The notes beneath the pieces were generated by a model, which was not told where the DNA came from, ran no database searches, and was given only the letters and a program-made list of their open reading frames with translations. This document shows positions 48,789-57,385 of a stretch of 64,000 nucleotides of DNA, one piece after another. The stretch is from Epiperipatus broadwayi (taxonomy: Eukaryota > Onychophora > Udeonychophora > Euonychophora > Peripatidae), in contig JAQFVV010000157.1 in the NCBI GenBank assembly GCA_028023455.1, positions 744,001-808,000 on the forward strand, in the 5' to 3' direction. A program made the translations under genes and the position numbers. Within the stretch, counting starts at the first letter, position 1, and each line of letters starts with the position of its first letter.

Positions 48789-50317
48789 GGTTGTTTTACA
48801 ATAGTGTGTTGAAACCGCTGGATGGTGGGCTCGGTTTGTAAACAAAGATAAATATAATGTTGCCGGGGCCGAGTTTCTTTTCTTTTTCTTTTTTGGTTGG
48901 CTTTGGTTTTTTGATTTTTTTTTGTTTATCACATTTATAAAAGTAATATCAAATCAAATTTTTTGTTTAAACACGACCAAAACAAAAAAATTACAAACAA
49001 ATGAATTTACAAAAAAAAAGTACTTCATTTTTTTGGCTTTTGATTTTTTTTTTTTTTATTATTTATATTTTCAAAGGGGATGGGGTTTTTTTTTTTTTAC
49101 CGTCTACGTATTTTTTTGTTGTTGTTGTTGTTTTTTTTTTGGTTGTTGTTTATCAAATTTAAAATAAAAGTACGGCGGCTATCAAATCTATTTTGGCTAT
49201 CCCAAACAACAAAAAAAAAAAAACCAAAATCAAAAAAAAAAACGGATCGATTAAAACCAATGATTTTTAAAAAGTAGTTAACCGATTTTTTGTTTGTTTT
49301 GATTTAATTCTCATTAAACCCTTTTCTATTTTCGGTTCGGTATTGTACAACAACCAAAAAATCAGCCGATTCAACTACTTCTTCTTCTTTCTTTTTTTCG
49401 GTTTGTTTTGTTTTTATTTTGATAAATAAATTTATTGTCCGTTTAACGGTAACATTTACAAGCCAAAGTCCAACTTTGGGAGGGGGGGAGAGAAGGGTGT
49501 TTGCAATTGCTAACAGAATGGAACGCCAACAACTCGAAGATTGACCAAGTTTTGACGGTAATTCCCCCTCAAAAAACATCAATCTATACGGCAATTAAAA
49601 GAAACTTTTTGGGCTCTTCAGGAAAAAAAAAACTAAAAAAAAAAAAAACACAGCAGGCATGCAGCTTCAAGGTGTTTTGTTTGATAAACCACCGCCAGTT
49701 CCAGCAGTCAGAGAAGAATCCTTGTTCTTTCTTTGACATTCGGCAAAACAAGTTGTTTTATTTTTTGCAGCTATTCGATTAATCAGCTCGCAGTTGTTGT
49801 CGCACGAAACATGACGTAGAGCGTGATTTGATGGGAAACGCACTTTGAACTACACTTGGCCCATTTTTTCAGCAGGAAATGGGGGCTAGGGAAGCATGAG
49901 ACTCTGCTGATAATTGTTAGTAGACCTTCCTAAAAGATACGAGATAGAGGGGGAGGTGGTCTTAATGAATATTAAAATAGTTTCGACAATCGTAATTCCA
50001 GCCACCCTCAGACAATACTGTAAACAAAAGTGAAATATGATCGCTAGTCCGAAATGCTTAGCCCGAATCTGAGCCGTAAGCTGACACGATAGCTTCTGCG
50101 GCAAGATTGGCTAAATGTTCACGTTTCTGTGCATTGGCATAGAAATAAACACAGTCAGCTGGTGCCCTCCCCCGTATCAACGGACTATTTCTAGGCTTAC
50201 ATGTTAGAAATAGAACATTCGATAGCGGCGGAGGCGGCCACCTAAACGGCATATTTCTGTGTGCTAGCATAGAAATAACGCCCTCCGGTGGTTTCAACAC
50301 GCTATTGTAAAACAACC
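48789..50317. mobile_element. TIR element B: non-autonomous transposon with perfect 8-bp target duplication
   Basis: The left end GGTTGTTTTACAATAGTGTG (48789) and the right end as reverse complement, GGTTGTTTTACAATAGCGTG (ending 50317), match at about 33 of 37 positions. They are flanked by identical TATATAAG at 48781-48788 and 50318-50325, so this is a clean insertion of 1529 bp. The left half (48850-49480) is dominated by T-runs, A-runs and GTT repeats; the right half (49480-50310) is GC-richer. Near the right end, TTTCTGTGYNNNNGCATAGAAATA-like hairpin motifs occur twice (near 50125 and 50255). No transposase frame is recognised. An 8-bp duplication fits hAT, P or Merlin; the GGTTG terminus does not settle which. 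Confidence 0.85.
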
Positions 50318-50599
50318 TATATAAGTAATAAAAAAGAAAGCACTTGGAGTTGAACCTTGTGCAATAGAGTTATGGGTTTTAAACCCTGGCTTTACTTTGT
50401 CATTAAGAGTGATGAAAATTTTTTTACTTTTTTTTTAGAAGTTAGCTAAAATATAGAAAATGGGAACAGGAATGTTATACAATTGTAGTAGTTCAATGAG
50501 AGTGTCATTAGGGACAAAATCAAAAACTGATGAATGGCTCTTAATCAAATACATTGCTGTTCATATTAATCTTAATCATCACACATTTTGTAAGTAAAT

Positions 50600-51010
50600 A
50601 ATCCTTTGGGAGGCTTATAATTTGACTCATAGTTTTAGTCGCTCTCAACCAATTTAATCTCTCCTTACTGTCACCAATAATCTGATAATTAAAAAATTAA
50701 AATTCTGGGATCTGGAACTAAAATATATTGACGTTCTTATCAAAATCAATTTAAAAGCTCTACCCACTAGTTATTTTTTATCTCAGAGAATGGTGCATGC
50801 TAACATTGACACCCTTTATCATAAGTCTGAAAAAACATTCATCTCTTTCTCCCTTATTCTGCTCTCCTTAATTATAGAAATATCATTAAGTCACTTATTA
50901 AATCATGCACTTCCTCTATTGCCACTCTCATTGATAGCATGATTAAATCATGCACTTCCTCTATTGCCACTCTCATTGATAGCATGAAAATAGGATCTTA
51001 TAATTAGGGT
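50600..51010 (+). pseudogene. Possible Penelope-like element N-terminal region
   Basis: A + strand frame reads TNNLIIKKLKFWDLELKYID then VLIKINLKALPTSYFLSQRM. This resembles the N-terminal domain that precedes the reverse transcriptase in Penelope-like proteins (L..LE.KYI....I.FL..C, followed by a short basic segment). It is brief, has no catalytic motif and is orientated opposite to the GIY-YIG fragment at 51512-51835. Chance similarity is possible. Confidence 0.35.
50898..50987. repeat. Tandem duplication, 45-bp unit, two copies
   Basis: TTAAATCATGCACTTCCTCT... starts at 50898 and again at 50943; the copies appear identical through GATAGCATGA. A recent slippage duplication inside the presumed Penelope remnant. 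Confidence 0.9.
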
Positions 51011-51352
51011 TACTACTTTTCGTAGTTTTACCCTTTATTTCCTAAGATACCATTTTTTCTTCAACCTTACATCCTGAAAGTTGCAGTAACTCTTTTATAA
51101 TAAAATTTCAAAAATAGAGACAAGGTGCTTGCTCCTCTAAACATTATTGATGCTACTAGGGTCTAGGTTTTTCTTTTGACCTCATTATAAGTAGGTAGTT
51201 TTTCCCTCTGTATTTTTTTTTTACTTTCATATATCTTTTTGATATACTTACAAAATGTACTTTTTGTAATTTATACACAATTTTATTTGTCTGTTCTTTT
51301 ATGATACACTTTGTAATATCTATTTGATAAAATAGTTTACTTCCCGTTATAT

Positions 51353-51888
51353 ATAAATAAACACAAAAACTTATAAGTAAAGTTTTAATAGAGAAGTTAT
51401 AAATAAATTATAATAATAAGTTGAACGTTTTTGAGGATCCATGGATCATAATCATAGCTTTCTTAAAAATATATAATAAAATATATGCAAAGATATTTAA
51501 ATTAGCACATGTTACGTGTTCCATTTCTTCGATATATCAAAGCGAATGTCTTTTCTATTTATAGCATTAATATTTCCATTAATGTAGAATGCTTTTTTTC
51601 TCTTATGATCATTCGATTCTGTGCATAAAATTACAGAATTAGCAGGCGTAAAATTGTGTCCAGATTTTATGGCTTGCTCCAAAAATACAGATGTATTGTT
51701 CTTCTGAGCTCTATTGTAAGTGTACAGGTGTTGAGCAAGTCTAATATTAATAGTAGCTTTAGTTTCACCATATTTTATAGTTTGGCATCCGTCTTGAGGG
51801 CATGATATGGAATATACTACATGTGGGGTGAATGATCAATCAATATAATCTTAAAACTATTAAAACTTTACTTATAAGTTTTTGTTTA
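51353..51888 (-). mobile_element. Penelope-like fragment bounded by inverted tail repeats
   Basis: AATAAACACAAAAACTTATA, continuing AGTAAAGTTTTAATAG, at about 51355-51390 recurs as its reverse complement at 51856-51888. Read on the - strand, the fragment is: inverted tail, GIY-YIG coding (51835-51512), hammerhead-like stem-loop (51463-51420), tail. This is the same plan as the element at 29.6-31.6 kb, but the reverse transcriptase is missing. Confidence 0.65.
51512..51835 (-). pseudogene. Penelope-like GIY-YIG endonuclease domain, open frame
   Basis: An uninterrupted frame from 51835 to TAA at 51512-51514, about 107 codons, begins after a TGA and has no start codon. It reads SFTPHVVYSISCPQDGCQ, TIKYGETKATINIRLAQH, FLEQAIKSGHNFTPANSV, then DHKRKKAFYI and FDISKKWNT. 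The motifs are those of GIY-YIG endonucleases of Penelope-like elements: V.YSI.C (GIY position), YGET (YIG position), the Arg of NIRLAQH, the Glu of FLEQ, SGHNF and the final KKW. A full frame with no lesions in this domain suggests the family was active relatively recently. It is the same family as the tail at 15801-15968. Confidence 0.9.
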
Positions 51889-52680
51889 TTAATATCTATT
51901 TGAGTACAAATTTTGCCTAATAAAGATAATTTTTTAACAAGAAAAAAGTTTATAAGTGATGTTGTTATGATATTTTCATGTTATCACTTGTTAAGAGTTG
52001 AAATGATTTTTAAATCTCTATTTCTAGATGATAAATAGAAATTCAAATGATAAGGTTTTTTTTATAAGATGCAGAATTTTTGTTTTTCTTCCAAAATAGT
52101 CTTTTTTTTTTAAAAAAAAAAAAATCTTAATATAGCATTTAGTATAAACAGGAAAAAACTTTTCTTAAAGTGCTTAAAATCTATTGCTGATGACATTAGT
52201 TTATTATTTATATTAGATCATTCCTTCTTTTCCTATTCAAACTCTCCATATTGCAACAAGCTTGAATTACTAATGGTTACTACATATGGTAGTGTAAATA
52301 AATCTTCATCTCTAAATCTATTATTTTCTGGTATTTGTTCTTATTAATAAGGATTTAAATGCACTACCATCTGGCAGCCATTGATAATTCAAGCTTACAA
52401 AAGATGTTAGTTGATTAGAGAGAGAAGAAATATTATTCTTTATCTGTAAGCTTTGAGAGTCAAGTTATACTGTGTTGGTATTAAGATGCATATCACATTT
52501 AAACTTTTTTTTTATTTATTTAAAGTTCTTTATGGAACATTTTAAGTTCCTTGCTGATTTGAATTAAGAGTTAACTAGAATATGAATCTGTCAGTAATGT
52601 TATTACTTATCATACAAAAGTATGCATGTTTTATTGTTTTATTTTATTTTATGTATTTACTTCCTTATTATTTTTATTAG

Positions 52681-52814
52681 GAGGAAGATGAAATTGATGC
52701 AAGCATCCGGGAAGTTAATGAAATTCTTGGAGAATTACCACTGCATCAAAGTATTAGTAGTAAATATGATATGATAAAAGGAAATTCAAAGCCATTGTTA
52801 AGCATTGAGCACAG
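52681..52814 (+). CDS. TCF25: TCF25/NULP1 homologue, internal exon ending in EHR motif
   Basis: The acceptor TTTTTATTAG ends at 52680 and donor GTGAGT starts at 52815. The 134-base exon begins in phase 0 and leaves two bases (AG of an Arg codon). It reads EEDEIDASIREVNEILGELP, then LHQSISSKYDMIKGNSKP and LLSIEH(R). In TCF25 proteins an acidic ID-rich stretch plus (L/V)..VEHRHLNP marks the start of the conserved core; the human protein has EDIDRILERIEDSTGL and LYVEHRHLNP at this place. The next exon should begin with the rest of the Arg codon and HLNP; it was not found up to base 64000. Role as for the upstream exon: nuclear/ribosome-quality-control protein. Confidence 0.88.
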
Positions 52815-53098
52815 GTGAGTGAAAGGAAAATTATTGAGAAATAGTTTATATTAAATTATATTTTATTAGTTGCTAAATAGCAGATTGCTTCTAAACATTT
52901 TTATTGTTTTGATTATAATTTTCAAAAGTTTTTTTTATTTTATTTCTCTAATAAAGATATTTTTCTCATATTTTAACTTTAGATTTTAATGTTATCCACT
53001 AACTTATCTATTTTATTTTTCTTCAAATAATTACTAAACTTATTTACTTATATTTACATGTCAATGATAATGTTATTTAGTGTAACTGTTAGTATGAG

Positions 53099-53129
53099 TT
53101 CTTATAATCACTTTTCAGTAAATTATATG
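53099..53129 (+). repeat. 31-bp direct repeat, left copy
   Basis: TTCTTATAATCACTTTTCAG followed by TAAATTATATG; it matches 56049-56079 at 29 of 31 positions. The pair brackets the Penelope element and is probably a target duplication or terminal repeat. Confidence 0.7.
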
Positions 53130-56048
53130 ACATAATATTGTCAAAAAAATTATAAACTCATAACCAGTTTAATTTAATATCATCAATTGATTATCATTCT
53201 AATATGAACCTTCCTAAGATGCCATTTTTAAAATTTATCATATGACAAAAATGTTCTACAGTTTTATCCACTCTAGTGATCCTCACTGGAAATAAACAAA
53301 AATAATATATCTTTTTTAATTTATATGCATATATACATCAATTATACATGCTCTTATTCATCTTTTTATTACATTATAACCTTTCTATAATCAAATAAAC
53401 AATTCAAGTCTTATACTTTCAATATATATACATACATATATACCTATATATGTTACAACTTCCAATTATCTAATAGTGACTATTTTTCTCTCAATTTTAT
53501 AGAACCATTGATCATATTAATATATTTATGTATGTGTTCTTATATATATATAATGTTTCATAATATTTTCTTTTTAATTTTTTTTTACTATACTTTATTA
53601 CCTTTATATTTTTATCATAATTTATTATACATCCTGTTTGTAAATAATAATTATATGGTTCAGATTTACTATTTTCCTTTTTATTGGTCTATTATGCTCT
53701 TTAGTCCTTTCAGTTGCACTTTTCCCTGATTGCTCTATGTATGTCATATTGGATTTGGCGCATGTAATTATATAAAAAATTTCTATTCTATTACTAATAC
53801 TATCATTCATTTTTACATTGCAGAACCATTTTTTTAAATCTTTACTATTATTCTTCCATCTTATATTTACTTAATCATTTAACATATACTTATTCAACAT
53901 TTTATATAGTTCAGCTGAATATGGAATTAAAATTCATTTTTTAACTTCATTTTCTTATTTTTATCTTTTAAATAATTTCCATTTCTGGTATTTAAAATTT
54001 TTCTAATTACTTTTCCATTATAATCAAATTAAATATATTCTTTCTCAATTTCTAATTTCTGCATGTATGCATTTTTTAAATTTTTTATTTAAACTGAGTC
54101 TATCATTTTTAATTTTAAATCTTTTCAAAGCTGCCATTTTTTTTGAGATCATGCCTGATATGATTTAGGATCAATACCCCCTCTAATATTTTTGACCTTA
54201 ATAAACTATTATATATATTTCTCTTTACATATTTATTTAAATACAAGTCTAAATATTTTGATCCCTTCTCACTTTTTATATAGTAAATCTAATATATCTA
54301 TTATTAATTAACTCTTTAAATGCATTCATGATATTAATACTATTCCTCATTATGATTATATCATCTACATATCTATAATGTTGTAAAAAAAAATATTTTT
54401 AATATATTTATCAATTATCTTTTCCTCAATAAAATCAGTCATAATTGATGACATAAGACCACTTATTGAATGCCCCATAACCCACCCTTTTTCGATCTTC
54501 CAAAAATCTATCTTGTATTTAAAATATAATGTGTCTTTACCAACACTTCTTCACTAACCCTTATCCAATTATCTGAAAGCTTACTGGTTTCTTTAATTTT
54601 ACTAATGACTATTTTAATATGTTTATTTCTTAAGACATTCTGATACATTTTCTCCATATGAAATGAAACAATAATATTATTTCAATTCAATTTCACCAAA
54701 TTTAACTTATCTACAATCTCCAAATTTTTAATACAATATTCACCAAAGCTTATCACATTAATATTTTTTTTTATATATTATAATACACAAACCACTAAAA
54801 ATATAATTATTAAAATTCATAACAACTTTTACAGACATATTATCCTTATGTGTTTTAACTTTTCCAAATACATTTGGATGTTCAAATGCAATAGGATATA
54901 AAAACTTTTATTTACTTTCTTTGCTTTAATCATGTTTCTAGGATTTTTTATTCATTTTTATATATTTCTGCTTTTCTAAATCATCTTTAATTTTTCTTTA
55001 TATTCCTATTTATCTAAAATGACAAATTTTGATCTTTTATCTTCAGTTGTTATCACTAAATCCTCCATTTCTATTTTATCCACAATTGGTTTTATTATAG
55101 ATTTATCTTTCCATTCTTTCATATTATATATCTGTTTCCTGTTAATAATTATTAAATTTTGACTGTATATCAGTGTTTACATTATCAGTAATACTTGCAT
55201 CCTCCATACTAACAATTGGTTTTTTATTCACACCTCTATCCTTAAACAGTATAAATTTAATCCTTTTTCTGAAATTTGTATTTGCTCATGTAGCTTTTGA
55301 AATATTAACCAAATTGCTATAGATTTCTTTACTCTTAATATCTCTGATTGCATATGAATATCTTAATTTTTTACTATTGTTTGTTTTTTTAAACTTTAAC
55401 CACTTTCACTTGTTCTCTATTTTACATGAACCCTAATTTATTTTTATAGCGCTATGTCTTATAAATTGTTAGGTATGAAAGTATTCATTTATTATTAACA
55501 CTCGTAAAAAGCATGCACAATAGCTTGGAAAGGCTGATCTTTAATGTATGAACCCTAATTTGTAACTTATATCATGAATTAATAATAAAAAAAAACTCCA
55601 AAATAATTAAATAACTAATTTGATATTTTTATTTTAAGAGTTGCTTTTCTTCTTTTGTGTCTTTTAATCTTCTTATTCACCTAATATTGTTCTTTGATTT
55701 TTGTAATACAATCTTCTATTTTCATAATTTTTTTATTTGGTAATATTAATCAGTCAAGGCATAGGCACAATCCCTTCTCTTTTGCATTTATTCAGAAAAG
55801 TCAACTGATGCTTTTAGTTCCTCCATTCTTTTCTCATTCCATAGTATTTTTAACAAAGTAAAGTTAATGCTATTAAAATTTTTATATAAAAAGTTGCTCA
55901 TATTCTTAAGTTTATATTCTTCCCTGGCTACTTTAAATGTACACATACTATAGAACAACTAGCATGATAATTAATATATATTTATTCACTATAATTAATA
56001 TATTTAATTGATCCTAATAAAAATAAAGTTTAAAAAACTTAATTTCAT
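53130..56048 (-). pseudogene. Penelope-like element, nearly complete but decayed
   Basis: Read right to left. N-terminal part near 55900-55600: INFTLLKILWNEKRMEELKA and NKCKREGIVPMPLTD. RT start near 55070-54800: LVITTEDKRSKFVILDK and then LYPIAFEHPNVFGKVKTHKD (usual PR.YGLPKIHK). Palm near 54480-54420: WVMGHSISGLMSSIMTDFIE (usual GLPMGSPISG). The catalytic box YVDD, intact, is at 54360-54371 (RYVDDIIIM). The GIY-YIG domain is at 53810-53630: FYIITCAKSNMTYIEQSGKS then ATERTKEHNR, with a Glu for the Gly of YIG. Stops and frameshifts are spread throughout. It is flanked by the 31-bp direct repeats and carries a nested insertion at 55440-55547. It lies in the intron after the second TCF25 exon, antisense to the gene. 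Confidence 0.85.
55426..55561. mobile_element. 108-bp insertion with 14-bp target duplication, nested in Penelope
   Basis: ATGAACCCTAATTT occurs at 55426-55439 and again at 55548-55561, exactly flanking 108 bases that start ATTTTTATAGCGCTATGTCT and end GATCTTTAATGT. A long perfect duplication is typical of LINE-mediated insertion. On the - strand the insert contains AATAATAAATGAATA and ends in GCGCTATAAAAAT. Its source is not recognised; a retroposed short RNA or LINE tail fits. Confidence 0.7.
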
Positions 56049-56079
56049 TTCTTATAGTCATTTTTCAGTAAATTATATG
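56049..56079 (+). repeat. 31-bp direct repeat, right copy
   Basis: TTCTTATAGTCATTTTTCAG followed by TAAATTATATG; partner of 53099-53129. Confidence 0.7.
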
Positions 56080-56084
56080 TACTG

Positions 56085-57375
56085 TGACAAAAATTCTCAT
56101 TAAATGTTTTACAATTATGTAATTAATGTATGAGTCTTAACATTTATTATAAATATTTTGTTTAATAAAGTTTTTATTTAAAACAAAATAATGGTTTTAA
56201 ACTTTTGTAAAATGCAAAAAAAATAATACTTATTTTTAAAATGTATATATTATATAGTTTTCTTTTTGCTATAATATATTTTATTATGCATTGCAAACAT
56301 AAATGAAAATATCTATATATGTTAACTTTTTTACCTGAATGTAGTAGAATTTATTAGAAAGTAAAATACCCTGACGGAATGATAACGTTTGATTATTACC
56401 AGTTGTATTTTACCATTTATTCTAGCTTCTTGATATTTAATATTCATTACAATTTTTTTAATTTTTCCTATTCTTTCATGTGATATTTATTATTATTGTA
56501 CAAATAAATTCCTTAATTGCCTATACTTGTTTTTTTTTTTTTTAATGCTTTTTATTGTATTTTCCATTTAGACTGATTGTTTGTTTTCTTTAGAGTTTTT
56601 TTTTAACAACTTAAAAATAATTGTATTTTATAATCAATATTTTTCTATAAAACAAACAAACAAAAAAAAACTTTGAAGAAGAGTATTTATTAACTGAAAC
56701 TTAAGGTTATAATAAAAACTTTAAAAGAGTAAAGCAAGTAATTAGTGGGCCTTTATTCAGCATTATGAATAAACGTGTTCAATGTCAAATAGTTTAATTG
56801 GAGCATCTAAATATTGGAAACTACATTATTCTTACAACATAAATTAAAAAAAGTATCTTTAATATAACATTAAAATAGTGAATCCTTCATCAATAACTTT
56901 TTATAATTTCTGGTGCTATGTTAGCATTAATTAAATTTTATTTGCTTATGATGTAATTTTTAATGTTATTAGAATAAATTGTAGGGTTTTTTTTCCCAAT
57001 TTTTATTGTTAAGAGATGACAGGAAATGACAAACTATTACTGATAATAGCTTAACGTGTATATAGGTATTAGAGGTTAAAACAGTGTATTTTATAATCAG
57101 AAATAAATATTTTGTATTTATTTAGCTAAAGTATATCTATTTTTATTTATCATATAATAATTTTGAGAATATTGTTTATTTTTTAAAAACAATGGAATAT
57201 TTTTCCACCTTACCTTTGCCTTTAAAGATTGAACACATTTTTTATACATTTTGAAGTTATATAATTACAGTTAATTTTGGATTTAATAAAATATTAAAAA
57301 TAGATATTGAAATAAAATGTATTTCAATTTCTATACTAATCTTTTTCCTTGCATAAATCTCTTTGAGTAAATAAG
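56085..57375. other. AT-rich stretch without recognised features
   Basis: No supported feature; no TCF25 exon seen. Confidence 0.5.
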
Positions 57376-57385
57376 AATATTATTG

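Larger units (their letters stand above)
37680..52680 (+). other. TCF25 intron, 15.0 kb, filled with transposon remnants
   Basis: Donor GTAAGT at 37680 and acceptor TTTTTATTAG ending at 52680 join phase 0 to phase 0 without disrupting the frame. Inside lie remnants in both orientations: RTE 3' end, tRNA-Gly pseudogene, jockey-like LINE, foldback, RTE endonuclease fragment, TIR element B and a Penelope fragment. Stretches with nothing recognised are 37680-39890, 40340-41565, 41685-43885, 45365-45705, 46000-47040, 47140-47950 and 51890-52680. Confidence 0.75.

Noticed and set aside
48922-49782. Several frames across poly-T/poly-A runs in element B
   Set aside because: Composition driven by homopolymers; no recognisable protein.
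50058-50315. - strand frame of 85 codons at the right end of element B
   Set aside because: Begins within the terminal inverted repeat and has no known domain; not supported as a gene.
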